Origin: Variovorax sp. J22G73
GTDB lineage: Bacteria; Pseudomonadota; Gammaproteobacteria; Burkholderiales; Burkholderiaceae_C
NCBI RefSeq assembly: GCF_030317035.1
Contig: NZ_JASZYK010000005.1
Span: 372,001 to 436,000 of the forward strand
Length of the DNA stretch: 64,000 nt
Reading direction: 5' to 3'
Under the pieces are notes generated by a model. That model did no database searches. It saw only the letters and a list, made by a program, of their open reading frames with translations, and was not told the origin of the DNA. Made by a program: the position numbers and the translations under genes. Shown one piece after another: positions 24,919 through 34,522 of the stretch; within the stretch, counting starts at the first letter, position 1; the number at the start of each line of letters is the position of its first letter.

Positions 24919-25935
24919 ATGCGACACACCCTCACCCCCGACCTCACCCCCGACCTTGGCGCCCGCTTCGCCGACATCGCGCTCGGCCACGTCACCCGCG
25001 AGTACCCCAACAAGCCCGACCACGTGCTGGCCGGCCCCGCCGACGCGCGCACGCCCAGCGAGCTGCACCCTGTGTTCTACGGCAGCTACGACTGGCACTC
25101 GTGCGTGCACGGCTACTGGATGCTGGCGTACCTGCTGCGGCGCTTTCCGGGCATGGCACCCGCCGCGCGCATCGAGCGCCTGTTCGACACGCACTTCGTG
25201 CACGACAAGGTCGCGGCCGAATGCACGTACCTGGCACAGCCCACGGCGCGTGGCTTCAAGCGCCCCTACGGCTGGGGCTGGCTGCTGAAGCTGGCTTCCG
25301 AACTGGCGCAGCACCCCGACGCGCGCTGGGCCGACACGCTGGCGCCGCTGGCCGAGGTCTTCGCGCAGCGCTACCGCGAGTTCCTGCCGTTGTCGGTCTA
25401 CCCCGTGCGCGTGGGAACGCACTTCAACACCGCCTTCGGCCTGCGCATGGCCGCCGACTATGCGCAAGCGAGCTCGGACGACGCGCTGTCGGAGCTGCTC
25501 ACCAGCACCGCCCGCCGCTGGTACGGCGCCGACACCGATTGCCCGGCCTGGGGCGAGCCAAGCGGCGACGATTTTCTGTCGTCCGCGCTCATCGAGGCCG
25601 AGTGCATGCGCCGCCTGCTGCCGGCCGCCGAGTACGCGCCCTGGCTCGACCGCTTCCTGCCCCGCATCGCCGCGCACGAGCCCGCCACCTTGTTCCGCCC
25701 GGCGACGGTGTCCGATCGCACCGACGGCAAGATCGCGCACCTCGACGGCCTGAACCTCAGCCGCGCCTGGTGCTGGCGCGGCATTTCCTCGGCACTGCCC
25801 GAAGGCGACGCACGACACGCGGTCGCGCGGCAGGCGGCCGACGAGCACCTCGTGCAAGGGCTGCCCCACGTGGCGGGCGCCTACATGGGCGAACACTGGC
25901 TGGCCAGCTTCGCGGTGCTGGCGCTGGAGGCCTGA
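24919..25935 (+). CDS. DUF2891 family protein
   Basis: The 338-residue protein is a DUF2891 member: it has the characteristic YGSYDWHSCVHGYWML segment near residue 55, and further His-containing motifs such as LFDTHF and GWLLKLA. The alternating helices and Trp/His-rich loops suggest an alpha/alpha-barrel like that of glycoside hydrolases or isomerases. The ATG at 24919 is chosen because the conserved domain begins within 15 residues. It is divergent from the GltD-like gene across 229 bases in which I see nothing definite. The function is unknown. Confidence 0.85.
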   Translation: MRHTLTPDLTPDLGARFADIALGHVTREYPNKPDHVLAGPADARTPSELHPVFYGSYDWHSCVHGYWMLAYLLRRFPGMAPAARIERLFDTHFVHDKVAAECTYLAQPTARGFKRPYGWGWLLKLASELAQHPDARWADTLAPLAEVFAQRYREFLPLSVYPVRVGTHFNTAFGLRMAADYAQASSDDALSELLTSTARRWYGADTDCPAWGEPSGDDFLSSALIEAECMRRLLPAAEYAPWLDRFLPRIAAHEPATLFRPATVSDRTDGKIAHLDGLNLSRAWCWRGISSALPEGDARHAVARQAADEHLVQGLPHVAGAYMGEHWLASFAVLALEA

Positions 25936-25951
25936 GCTTCAGACTCGAACG

Positions 25952-27298
25952 TCAGCCCTGGCGGGCCGCCGACGGGTGCGCCGGCCGCGCCAGCCCCAGG
26001 TGCTCGCGCAGCGTGCGGCCGGTGTACTCGGTGCGAAACAGCCCGCGGCGCTGCAGCTCGGGAATGACCAGCTGCGCGAAGTCTTTCAGGCCGTGCGGCA
26101 GTGTCGGCGCCAGCACGTTGAAGCCGTCGGCCGCGCCGGTGGTGAACCAGTGCTCCAGCTGGTCGGCGATGGTCTCCGGCGTGCCGACCAGCGTCCAGTG
26201 GCCGCGCGCGCCCGCCACCTTTTCATAGAGCTGGCGAATCGACAGGTTGTCGCGCCGCGCCATCTCGCTGAACAGCACCTGCCGGCTTTTCCAGCCTTCG
26301 GTCACGGGCAGGTCCTGCGGGAACGGGTCGTCCACCGAATAGCCCGACAGGTCGACGTTGCCCAGGAAGGTCGACAGCAGCCCCACGCCCAGCACCGGGT
26401 CGATCAGCCCTTGCAGCTGCTCGAACTTTTCCTGCGCCTCCTGCTGGCTGCGCCCGACGAAGGGCGAGATGCCGGGCAACACCTTCACCTGGTCGGGCGT
26501 GCGGCCGTAGGCGGCCAGGCGGCCCTTCAGCGCGTTGTAGAAAGCGCGCGCATCTTCGGGCGTCTGCTGCGCGGTGAACACCACCTCGGCGGTGGCGGCG
26601 GCCAGGTCTTGCCCGTCGCCCGAGGAGCCGGCCTGCACCAGCACCGGGTAGCCCTGCGGCGCGCGCGGCGTCTGCAGGCCGCCGTGCACGGTGAAGTGCT
26701 CGCCCTCGTGCGCCACGCGGTGCAGCTTGCGCGGGTCGAAGAAGCGGTTGGCCGCCTTGTCGTGCACGAAGGCATCGTCCTCCCAGGTGTCCCACAGGCC
26801 CTTGACGATCTTCACGTACTCGTGGGCGCGCGCATAGCGGTGCGCATGCGCGAGCTGCTGCGGCAGGCCGAAGCTGCGCGCCTCGAAGTCGCTGCCCGAG
26901 GTCACCAGGTTCCAGCCGCTGCGCCCGCCGCTCACCTGGTCGAGCGAGGCGTACTTGCGCGCCAGGTGGTAAGGCGGCAGGTAGGTGGACGACACCGTGG
27001 CCACCAGCCCGATGTGCGTGGTCGATTGCGACAGCGCCGCCAGCGTGATGAGCGGATCGAGCGGATACCACAGCGCGTTCTTCGCGACCACCTCGTCGGG
27101 CGGGCCGGGCAGGCCGACGTTGTCGGCGAAGAACACGGCGTCGAACTTGGCGGCCTCGGCAATGCGCGTCCACTCTTTCAGCGCGTCGATGCTGCTGGCC
27201 GCGCCCGCGTCCACGTCGGGGTGCCGCCACGCGGCCAGGTGGTGGCCGACGCCGAAGAAGAAGGCGCCGAGGTGCATTTGCCGTGGGGAAGCGGTCAT
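25952..27298 (-). CDS. NtaA/DszA-type LLM flavin-dependent monooxygenase
   Basis: The 448-residue protein belongs to the luciferase-like (TIM-barrel) FMNH2-dependent monooxygenases of the NtaA/SnaA/DszA group, judged by the N-terminal QMHLGAFFFGVGHHLAAWRH, the SGRSGWNLVTS-type motif and the late WTLVGTPETIADQLEHWF. Such enzymes oxidise organosulfur or amine substrates with reduced flavin supplied by a separate reductase. The ATG at 27298 gives the usual N-terminus; 20 upstream codons are unlike it. It is the last gene of a long minus-strand cluster, 113 bases after a GNAT gene. Confidence 0.9.
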   Translation of the reverse strand: MTASPRQMHLGAFFFGVGHHLAAWRHPDVDAGAASSIDALKEWTRIAEAAKFDAVFFADNVGLPGPPDEVVAKNALWYPLDPLITLAALSQSTTHIGLVATVSSTYLPPYHLARKYASLDQVSGGRSGWNLVTSGSDFEARSFGLPQQLAHAHRYARAHEYVKIVKGLWDTWEDDAFVHDKAANRFFDPRKLHRVAHEGEHFTVHGGLQTPRAPQGYPVLVQAGSSGDGQDLAAATAEVVFTAQQTPEDARAFYNALKGRLAAYGRTPDQVKVLPGISPFVGRSQQEAQEKFEQLQGLIDPVLGVGLLSTFLGNVDLSGYSVDDPFPQDLPVTEGWKSRQVLFSEMARRDNLSIRQLYEKVAGARGHWTLVGTPETIADQLEHWFTTGAADGFNVLAPTLPHGLKDFAQLVIPELQRRGLFRTEYTGRTLREHLGLARPAHPSAARQG

Positions 27299-27352
27299 GG
27301 TGTCAGAAGGGATCTTGATCGGTCCATTCTGGGCTCCGGCCTTAGACGGTTC

Positions 27353-27370
27353 CCGCATTTGCTGATGCGG
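27353..27370. promoter_or_regulatory. Inverted repeat CCGCAT/ATGCGG upstream of LLM gene
   Basis: Perfect 6-base arms around TTGCTG, followed by AAATCG. It lies in the 113-base gap between the GNAT stop and the LLM start. The ATGCG core recurs in dyads upstream of other organosulfur genes in the window, favouring an operator, although a weak terminator for the GNAT gene is possible. Confidence 0.4.
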
Positions 27371-27411
27371 AAATCGTTGAAGCCGGCATGCACGACGACC
27401 CCGCCAGCGGT

Positions 27412-27879
27412 TCAGCCGACGCTGGCCGGCGAGAGCGCCTTCTTCATGAAGAAGCGCGACGAGCCGCGCGGGTAGTCGCCGATCTCACCGAAGCACTCGT
27501 AGCCCAGGCGTTCGTAGAACGGCCGCGCCTGGAAGGCGAAGGTGTCCAGCCATGCCCCGTGGCAGCCGCGCGCCGCCGCCTCGGCTTCGGCCTGCAGCAG
27601 CAGCGAGCGGCCCAGGCCGCTGCCGCGCAGGCTGTCGGGCACGAAGAGCAGTTCGGTGAAGAGCCAGCCGTAGGCCGTGCGGCCCCACAGGCCGCCGACG
27701 ACGGCGCCGCCTTCGTCGTGGACCAGCACGGCCAGCGGCCGTTGGTCCGAGATGCCGGTCTTGCCGTGGTTGTATGCGAGCAGGCCGCGAACGATGGCCG
27801 CGCGCGCGGCGTCTTCGGGCGTGTCGGTGAGCACGGTCGAATGGGCGGGGGGCGTCATGGGGGGCGTGTCGTTTTGCAT
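27412..27879 (-). CDS. GNAT family N-acetyltransferase
   Basis: The 155-residue protein has the GNAT fold: the acetyl-CoA-binding motif VPDSLRGSGLGRSLL (R/Q-x-x-G-x-G/A pattern) and the later LDTFAFQARPFYERLGYECFG. It is close to the small acetyltransferases that modify amines or toxic amino-acid analogues. It follows the ABC ATPase by 10 bases and so belongs to the same transcript as the binding-protein-dependent importer. It might detoxify or modify an imported compound. The start at 27879 is chosen, with a later Met possible. Confidence 0.85.
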   Translation of the reverse strand: MQNDTPPMTPPAHSTVLTDTPEDAARAAIVRGLLAYNHGKTGISDQRPLAVLVHDEGGAVVGGLWGRTAYGWLFTELLFVPDSLRGSGLGRSLLLQAEAEAAARGCHGAWLDTFAFQARPFYERLGYECFGEIGDYPRGSSRFFMKKALSPASVG

Positions 27880-27889
27880 GCGCGCATTT

Positions 27890-29641
27890 TCATGCGGCCA
27901 GGGCTTCGTACAGCGCGGCATCTTGTCCCGGATGTCCTGAATGTCCCGAGGATGGGGACCGCGCCGAATGCACCGGCAGCACCGAGTCCAGCAGCTTGCG
28001 CGTCACCGGGTGCGCGGCGTTGGTGTACAGGTCGCCCGCGTCGAAGGTCTCGACCACGCGGCCCTGCGCCATCACGGCCACGCGGTCGCACAGGAACTCG
28101 ATCACGGGCAGGTTGTGGCCGATGAACAGGTAGGTCAGGTCGAGCTGTTGGCGCAGGTCGAGCAGCAGGTTCAGTATCTGCGCCTGTATCGAGACGTCCA
28201 GCGCCGAGGTGGGCTCGTCGAGGATCACGAACTCGGGCTTCACGATCAGCGCGCGCGCAATGCCGATGCGCTGGCGCTGCCCGCCCGAGAACTCGTGCGG
28301 ATAGCGCTCGAGGTAGCGCGCCGGCAGCCCCACGCGCTCCAGCGCTTCGACGGCCAGTTGCCGCGCCTCGCCCCGGTCTTGCGCCACGCCAAGGCGCAGC
28401 GCCGGGTCCATCAGCTGGCTTGCGATGCTGCGGCGTGGGTTCAGCGACGCGCTGCTGTCCTGGAACACGAACTGCAGCCGGCGCCTGAAAGCAGTCAGCG
28501 CCTCGCCTTCGAGCCCCTGCGTGTCCAGCCCGCCGAAGCGCACCGTGCCCGACGTGGCGGGCAGCAGCTGCGCCACCAGCCGCGCGAGCGTGGACTTGCC
28601 CGAGCCCGATTCGCCGATGAGCCCGAAGATTTCGCCGCGCCGCACCTGCATGCTCACGTCCTGCACCGCATGCACGGCCTTGCCGCGCCGGTCGAACAGG
28701 CTCTGGTCGATCACGAAGGTCTTCGACAGGTCGCTCACTTCGAGCAGCACCGGCGCAATCTCCTTGTCGTTTGCTGGCGGCACGGCTCCCGTTGCCGTGG
28801 TTCCCGCCTTCGCCTCCACGCCCAGCCGACGCGAAGGCGACGGGTTGGCCAGCCGCTCGCCGATTTCGGGCACCGCGTGAATCAGCTGCCGCGTGTACGC
28901 ATGCGCCGGCGCGCGCAACACCTGCTGCGTGGCGCCCTGCTCCACGATCTGGCCGGCGCGCATCACGGCCACGCGATGGCTCAGGTACGACACCACGCCG
29001 AAGTCGTGCGTGATGAGAAGAATGGCCGTGCCGTAGCGCTGGTTGATGTCCTTGAGCAGCGCAAGTATCTGCTTCTGGATGGTCGCGTCCAGCGCGGTGG
29101 TGGGCTCGTCGGCAATCAGCAGGCGGGGGTTGGCCATGGCCGCGATGGCGATCATCACGCGCTGGCGCATGCCACCGCTGAGCTCGTGCGGGTACGAGCG
29201 CATCACGCGCGCCGCATCGCCAATGCCCACGCGCTCCAGCCAGGTCGCCACCAGTTCACGCGCCTGCACGGGCTTGAGCTTGCGGCGGTGCCTCGCGCAT
29301 TCCAGCAGCTGGTCGCCCACGCGGAACGACGGGTCCAGCGAGGTCAGCGAGTTCTGGAACACGATGCCGATGCCCTGCCCGCGCACCGCGTTCAGCTGCG
29401 GCTCCGACAGCCCGAGCAGGTCGCGCCCGTCGAACACGATGCGTCCGCGGGCTCGTGCGATGCGCGACGGCAACAGGCCCAGCACCGCGGCGGCGGTCAC
29501 GCTCTTGCCCGAGCCCGACTCGCCGACCAGCGCCACGATGTCGCCCGGCGCAATCGACAGGCTCACGCCCTTCACGGCGGGCTCGGTGCGCCCGCCGGTG
29601 GTGAACTCGATGTCGAGGTTCTCGATGGAAAGCAAGCTCAT
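27890..29641 (-). CDS. Dipeptide/nickel-type ABC transporter, fused DppD-DppF ATPase
   Basis: The 583-residue protein contains two complete ABC ATPase domains in tandem. The first (about residues 1-260) has GESGSGKS, LSGGMRQRV and LLIADEPTTALD; the second (about 295-560) has GESGSGKST, FSGGQRQRIGI and VILDEPTSALD. This is the fused DppDF/GsiA form of the peptide/opine/nickel family. With the two permeases and the binding protein directly upstream it makes a full importer. Genes are separated by 7-20 bases, indicating one operon. Confidence 0.95.
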   Translation of the reverse strand: MSLLSIENLDIEFTTGGRTEPAVKGVSLSIAPGDIVALVGESGSGKSVTAAAVLGLLPSRIARARGRIVFDGRDLLGLSEPQLNAVRGQGIGIVFQNSLTSLDPSFRVGDQLLECARHRRKLKPVQARELVATWLERVGIGDAARVMRSYPHELSGGMRQRVMIAIAAMANPRLLIADEPTTALDATIQKQILALLKDINQRYGTAILLITHDFGVVSYLSHRVAVMRAGQIVEQGATQQVLRAPAHAYTRQLIHAVPEIGERLANPSPSRRLGVEAKAGTTATGAVPPANDKEIAPVLLEVSDLSKTFVIDQSLFDRRGKAVHAVQDVSMQVRRGEIFGLIGESGSGKSTLARLVAQLLPATSGTVRFGGLDTQGLEGEALTAFRRRLQFVFQDSSASLNPRRSIASQLMDPALRLGVAQDRGEARQLAVEALERVGLPARYLERYPHEFSGGQRQRIGIARALIVKPEFVILDEPTSALDVSIQAQILNLLLDLRQQLDLTYLFIGHNLPVIEFLCDRVAVMAQGRVVETFDAGDLYTNAAHPVTRKLLDSVLPVHSARSPSSGHSGHPGQDAALYEALAA

Positions 29642-29659
29642 GCGGTGCCTATGTTCCTG

Positions 29660-30577
29660 TCAATCCCTGGGGTCGAGCACATCGCGCAACCCGTTGCCCA
29701 GCCAGTTGAAAGCCAGCGCCACGCTCACGATGGCCAGCGCGGGCACCGTCGCCACATGGGCCGCGTCGAGCACCAGCACCTGCGCGCCCTCGCTCACCAT
29801 GCGGCCCCAGTCGGCCGTGGGCGGCTGCGTGCCCAGCCCGAGAAAGCTCAGGCCCGACAGAAAAACGATCATGCTGCCCACCAGCGTGGTGCCGTACACC
29901 ACGGCGGCGGTCGCCACGTTGGGCAGTATCTCGGCGAACAGCACCGTGGGCGTTCGCGCACCCAGCGCGCGCGCTGCCTCCACGTACTCCTTGTCGCGCT
30001 CGGCGCGCACGCCGGCATACACCACGCGCGTGAGGTACGGCGTGGCCGAGAACACGATGGTGAGCGCAACGGTCTTGAAGCCCGGCCCCAGCGCCGTGGC
30101 CAGCCCGATGGCCAGCAGCACCATCGGGAACGCGAACAGGATGTCGACCACCCGCATGACCAGCGCCGACCCGCGCCCCCGCGTGTAGCCCGCATACAGC
30201 CCGAGCGCCAGGCTCAGCAGCACCGCGACGAACACCGGCGCAATGGTGGACAGCAGCGATTCGCGCCCGCCCCAGACCAGCCGGCTCAGCAGGTCGCGCC
30301 CCTGCCCGTCCAGCCCCAGCCAATGGCCGGGCGTGCCGGGCGGCGCGAGCCGCAGCGAGGGGTCGGTGGCGGCGTTGGGGTCGTAGGGCGCGATCCACGG
30401 CGCGAACAGCGACACCAGCAGCGCGAAGGCGATGAAGCCCAGGCTCGCGAGCGCCAGCCTGTTGGCCTTCAGGCGTTGCCAGCGGGTGTTGCCATGGCGC
30501 TGAAGCGCGGTGGGCACGGGCTCCGCCGCAGGAAGCCCGACCGGCAGCGCGTCGATGACAGGGGTGGGAGGCGACAT
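29660..30577 (-). CDS. Dipeptide-type ABC permease (DppC-like)
   Basis: This 305-residue inner-membrane permease has an N-terminal OppC-type segment (FAPWIAPYDPN) and the cytoplasmic EAA loop (EYVEAARALGARTPTVLFAEILPN) that contacts the ATPase. Six or so transmembrane helices follow the usual DppC plan, including the first after LALASLGFIAFALLVSLFA. It is paired with a DppB-like permease 19 bases upstream. Confidence 0.95.
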   Translation of the reverse strand: MSPPTPVIDALPVGLPAAEPVPTALQRHGNTRWQRLKANRLALASLGFIAFALLVSLFAPWIAPYDPNAATDPSLRLAPPGTPGHWLGLDGQGRDLLSRLVWGGRESLLSTIAPVFVAVLLSLALGLYAGYTRGRGSALVMRVVDILFAFPMVLLAIGLATALGPGFKTVALTIVFSATPYLTRVVYAGVRAERDKEYVEAARALGARTPTVLFAEILPNVATAAVVYGTTLVGSMIVFLSGLSFLGLGTQPPTADWGRMVSEGAQVLVLDAAHVATVPALAIVSVALAFNWLGNGLRDVLDPRD

Positions 30578-30596
30578 AGGGCTATGAAGGAGACAG

Positions 30597-31547
30597 TCAC
30601 GCCCGCAGGCGCGGATTGAGCAGGTCCAGGATCACGTCGGTCGCCAGGTTCACCACCAGGTAGCAGCCTGTGATGAGCATCACGCCGGCCTGCGTCATCG
30701 GGTAGTCCTTGCCCGCGGCCGCGTTGTACAGGTGGGTGCCGATGCCCGGCCACGCGAACACGTTCTCCACGAAGATCACGCCGCTGAGCAAGTAGCCGAT
30801 CTGCAGCCCGGTGATGTTCACCACCGGGCTCAGCAGGTTGCGCCCCAGGTGCCGGCGCAGCAGCGTGCCGCGCGAGAAGCCCTGCGAGCGAAAGGTGCGG
30901 ATGTAGTCCGAGCCCACGATCTCGATGACCGACGCGCGCACCAGCTGCGCCAGGATCAGTATCGAAACGATGGCCGCCGAGAACGCCGGCAGCACCAGGT
31001 GCGCGAGCAGGTCGCTGAACTCCTGGTCGCCGCGCATGTCGTACATGCCCGAGGCGGGCAGCCACTCGAGCTTGACCGCGAAGAGCCAGATCAGCACCAG
31101 CCCCGACCAGAACACCGGCAGGTTGTGGCCCAGCTGAATGACCAGCATGGTGAGCCCGTCGACCAGCGAGCCGCGCTTCAGCCCGGCCAGCACGCCGACC
31201 GACACGCCCGTGACCAGGCAGATGGCCACCGCCGCCGCCGTCAGCACCAGCGTGTTGACGAAGGCCTTGCCCAGCACCTCGAACACCGGCACGCGCAGCG
31301 TGAGCGACAGGCCCCAGTCGCCGGCGAACAGGTGCTGCAGCCACAGCAGGTACTGCACGTGCACCGGCCGGTCGAGCCCGTACTCGCGCCGGATGGCGTC
31401 GATCGCATCCTGCGGAAGAATGCCGGCCAGCGCGTTGGTGACGGCGTCACCGCCGCCCAGGTGCGAGATGAAGAACACCAGCACCGAGATGGCGAGAAAG
31501 ACCGGTATCGCCTGGAGCAGCCGGCTGGCGATGGCGCGCAGGATCAT
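30597..31547 (-). CDS. Dipeptide-type ABC permease (DppB-like)
   Basis: This 316-residue permease begins MILRAIASRLLQAIPVFLAI, the standard DppB N-terminus, and contains the conserved GLDRPVHVQYLLWLQHLFAGDWG loop and the SDYIRTFRSQGFSRGTLLRRH EAA-type segment. It starts 7 bases after the binding-protein gene and precedes the DppC-like gene, making a canonical SBP-B-C-DF order. The cargo is inferred from neighbours to be a sulfur-containing compound. Confidence 0.95.
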   Translation of the reverse strand: MILRAIASRLLQAIPVFLAISVLVFFISHLGGGDAVTNALAGILPQDAIDAIRREYGLDRPVHVQYLLWLQHLFAGDWGLSLTLRVPVFEVLGKAFVNTLVLTAAAVAICLVTGVSVGVLAGLKRGSLVDGLTMLVIQLGHNLPVFWSGLVLIWLFAVKLEWLPASGMYDMRGDQEFSDLLAHLVLPAFSAAIVSILILAQLVRASVIEIVGSDYIRTFRSQGFSRGTLLRRHLGRNLLSPVVNITGLQIGYLLSGVIFVENVFAWPGIGTHLYNAAAGKDYPMTQAGVMLITGCYLVVNLATDVILDLLNPRLRA

Positions 31548-31554
31548 GGCGGGC

Positions 31555-33195
31555 CTACTTCTCGAGCCAGACCTTGCTCAGGTCGTAGAAGTTCTGCAGC
31601 GGCACGTTGAAGCCCTTCACCTTCTTGCCGCTGACGAAGTTCACCGTGGGCGACAGCAGCGGCACGAAGGCGGCGTCGCGCTGCGCGATGGCATTTGCTT
31701 TTTTCCAGGCCTCGATGGCGCGCGCCTCGCTCACCTGCGCGGCGGCCTCGGCCACCGCCGGCCCCAGCGCCGGGTCGACCACCTTCTCGCCGTTGCCGCG
31801 CGCGACGATGTAGGTCTGGTAGGCCAGCTTGAGCCAGTACGGGGTGATGAAGCCCCACTCCATCGTGAACAGCGCCGTTTCCGGTGCCGGCGTGGCCAGC
31901 TTGCTGGCGTAGGTGAGCCATTCGAGCGAGATGATGTTGATCTTGATGCCCACCTTGGCCAGGTCGCGCTGTATCCACTCGATCACGGGCTGCTGCAGGG
32001 TGTACGTGATGATCGAGAACTCGATCTCCCCTTCCTTGTAGCCCGCGTCGGCCAGCAGCTTCCGCGCGCCCTGCGGGTCGTAGGCGAAGTCTTTCTGCTT
32101 CGGGTCGTAGGCGGTGCTGCCCCAGTTGAAGATGCTGTACGACGGAAAGGCCAGCCCCTTGTAGAGCGACTTCACCAGGCCCTCGCGGTCGATGGCCTTC
32201 ACGAAGGCCTGGCGCACCGCCTTGTCCTTGGCGAACTTGTTGCCGAAGTACCAGCTCAGGAAGAGCTGGTTGGCGCCCGGGCTGTCGTGGATGGTGAAGC
32301 CCGACTTGCGCAGCCCCTCCACGCCGTCCGCCGGAATCTTGCTCAGGATGTCGAGCTGCCCCGAGCGCAGCGCCGACAGCCGCGTGGCGTCGTCGTTGAT
32401 GGGGCGGAAAATGAGCTTGTCCAGGTGCGGCTGCGCGCCCCAGTAGGTGTCGTTACGCACCAGCTCGGTCTTCTCGTTGCGCACGCGCGAAACGAAGCGG
32501 TAGGGGCCGGTGCCCGTGGGGTGCTCGGCCAGGCCGTCTTGCCCGTGCTTCTTCAGCGCCGCGGGGCTGAACACGCCCGAGACGAAGTTGCCCTGCGGCA
32601 GCAGGCGCAGGAAGTCGATGAACGGATGCTCGAACACGTACTGCACGGTGTACGCGTCGATCACCTTGATTTCCTTCAGCCCGCCGTACACCGGCTTCAT
32701 GCTGGCGTTGGAGCGCACGTCGTAGAACTCGAAGGCCGAGTCGGTGAAGCGGCGCACGTTGAAGCGCACGGCCTCGGCGTCGAAGTCGGTGCCGTCGTGA
32801 AACTTCACGCCCTTGCGCAGCTTGAAGGTGAAGGTCTTCGCGTCGGGGCTCACCTGCCAGCTCTCGGCCAGCGCGGGCACGATGTCGGGCGGGCCTTCCT
32901 TGAAGGGGCGGCTCAGGTCCTCGGCCACCAGCGACTCGTAGATGTGCAGGTCGATGCGGTAGGTTTCGTAGCTGAACTGGCGGTTCGGGTCGAACACCGA
33001 AGGCTCGCCGCTCAGGCCCACGATGAGCGTGCCGCCACGGCGCGGCGTGCCCTTGGCCTCCTGCGCGGACGCCTCCTGCAGGTTGAGCGACACCACGCCG
33101 GCCATGGCGGCCATCGAGGCCATGAAGCGGCGGCGGTCTTGCCGTGCGGCACGAGATTGAACCGGGGGAACGGGGGGAAGGTTGGAATCAGACAT
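31555..33195 (-). CDS. SBP_bac_5 ABC substrate-binding protein (Tat-type signal)
   Basis: The 546-residue periplasmic protein is of the peptide/nickel binding family 5. Its signal carries a twin-arginine-like RRRFMAS at residues 21-27 and ends at EASAQE. The mature domain has the family's FNVRRF and GTGPYRFVSRV segments, and LRKGVKFHDGTDF near residue 130. It heads the importer genes (7 bases before the DppB-like gene). Upstream by 82 bases is a DszC-like flavoenzyme, linking uptake to desulfurisation. Confidence 0.93.
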   Translation of the reverse strand: MSDSNLPPVPPVQSRAARQDRRRFMASMAAMAGVVSLNLQEASAQEAKGTPRRGGTLIVGLSGEPSVFDPNRQFSYETYRIDLHIYESLVAEDLSRPFKEGPPDIVPALAESWQVSPDAKTFTFKLRKGVKFHDGTDFDAEAVRFNVRRFTDSAFEFYDVRSNASMKPVYGGLKEIKVIDAYTVQYVFEHPFIDFLRLLPQGNFVSGVFSPAALKKHGQDGLAEHPTGTGPYRFVSRVRNEKTELVRNDTYWGAQPHLDKLIFRPINDDATRLSALRSGQLDILSKIPADGVEGLRKSGFTIHDSPGANQLFLSWYFGNKFAKDKAVRQAFVKAIDREGLVKSLYKGLAFPSYSIFNWGSTAYDPKQKDFAYDPQGARKLLADAGYKEGEIEFSIITYTLQQPVIEWIQRDLAKVGIKINIISLEWLTYASKLATPAPETALFTMEWGFITPYWLKLAYQTYIVARGNGEKVVDPALGPAVAEAAAQVSEARAIEAWKKANAIAQRDAAFVPLLSPTVNFVSGKKVKGFNVPLQNFYDLSKVWLEK

Positions 33196-33277
33196 GGCTT
33201 CGGCTAAGGCCCAGGCAAAGGGCCACTCCAGATAAGAAAGAAATCGATGCGGTGCGAGGCGGTGTGCGTCGATGTGT

Positions 33278-34522
33278 TCACGCCTTGGGCGGCACGAACA
33301 CGCGCGGCTTGGGCAACACGCCGTTGATCACGAACTGCCCGACCTCGCGCTGCCGATACGGCAACGGGTCGTGCACGCTGTGGGTGCGCACGTTGCGCCA
33401 GAAGATGTCCAGGCCGTGGCTGTTGGCGGTGGACCGTGCGCCCGTGGCCTGGAAGATCTGCGAAGTGGTCTCCACGGATATTTCGCTGGCGACCGACTTG
33501 GCCTGCGAGATGCGCAGCGCCAGCTCGCCCCATTCCTGCGCCGTGAGCGCGGGGCCTTTTTCCAGCGCGGCCTGGTATTGCACGGCGGCCGAGTCGGCCA
33601 GTGCGACCCCCGCCGCCACGCCCGCCGAGAGCCGCCCCAGCAGCTGCAGGTGATACGGGTCCTGCCCCGCATCGGCCAGGCCCGACTCAGGCCAGGGCCG
33701 GCCGGCTGTGCGCACATAGCGGCCCGCCGCTTCCAACGCGCCCTCGGCGATGCCCAGGTACAGGTACACGAAGATGAGCTGGCTGAACTGCGAGCGCAGG
33801 CCGTCGCGCCGCGCGGCGCCTTCCGCGCCGCCGGGCCATTCGTCCAGCCCCGCGAGCCGCTCCGACGGGTCGACCTCGACCTCGCTGAACACCACGCTGC
33901 CGCTGGCCGTGAGCCGCTGCCCCAGGTTGTCCCAGTCGCCTTCGTAGCGCAGGCCCTTGCGGTGGGCAGGCACCTGCAGGTGCACGAGCCGCTCGCCGCG
34001 CCACACCGACACGGTGAGCACATCGGCAATCGACGCGCCCGTAGCGAAGGTGCGCGTGCCGCTCAGGTAGAGCTTGCCGTCGCGCTCGGCGATGTCGGTC
34101 TTCGGGTCTCGCGGGTTGCTCACTCCCCCCTGGAACCAGCCCCGGTCGCCCACGCCGCGCGCCACCTGCTCCCACTGCGCGGGCGTGCCGAGAATGTGGC
34201 TCCACACGCCGTTCGAGTAGTGGTACAGCAGCAGTTGCCCGATGGAGCCGTCGGCCGCCGACACGCGCTGCCCGATGCGCAAAGCCTGCAGCAGGTTGGC
34301 GCCCGCGCCGCCGAATTCGACGGGTGTGGCCAGGCGCAGCAGGCCGCTGTCGCGCAGCAGGGCGATCTCGGCCCGGGGTTCAAGGTTGGCGCGGTCGCGT
34401 GCCAGCGCGGTGGCGGCCAGCTGCGACGCCACGTCGCGCGCCACCGATTCCCAATGGGCGAGCTGCGTGGCGTCGAGGCCGCGGTAAGGCACGACGGCGT
34501 GCGTGTTGAAAGCGAGGGTCAT
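33278..34522 (-). CDS. DszC/SfnB-type acyl-CoA-dehydrogenase-fold monooxygenase
   Basis: This 414-residue flavoenzyme has the acyl-CoA dehydrogenase fold. Its C-terminal WRNVRTHSVHDP is of the kind found in the DszC/SfnB sulfur monooxygenases, and LLYHYSNGVW lies near residue 100. These enzymes use FMNH2 and O2 rather than CoA thioesters. It overlaps the preceding LLM gene by four bases (ATGA), forming a three-gene block LLM-LLM-DszC-like that precedes the ABC importer. The substrate is probably a sulfone, sulfide or sulfonate. Confidence 0.9.
   Translation of the reverse strand: MTLAFNTHAVVPYRGLDATQLAHWESVARDVASQLAATALARDRANLEPRAEIALLRDSGLLRLATPVEFGGAGANLLQALRIGQRVSAADGSIGQLLLYHYSNGVWSHILGTPAQWEQVARGVGDRGWFQGGVSNPRDPKTDIAERDGKLYLSGTRTFATGASIADVLTVSVWRGERLVHLQVPAHRKGLRYEGDWDNLGQRLTASGSVVFSEVEVDPSERLAGLDEWPGGAEGAARRDGLRSQFSQLIFVYLYLGIAEGALEAAGRYVRTAGRPWPESGLADAGQDPYHLQLLGRLSAGVAAGVALADSAAVQYQAALEKGPALTAQEWGELALRISQAKSVASEISVETTSQIFQATGARSTANSHGLDIFWRNVRTHSVHDPLPYRQREVGQFVINGVLPKPRVFVPPKA

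Noticed and set aside
22503..26228. Very long open plus-strand frame antisense to korA and the GltD-like gene
   Set aside because: Arises from the GC-rich codon bias; its protein is Arg/His/Ala-rich with no domain and it opposes two clearly conserved genes.
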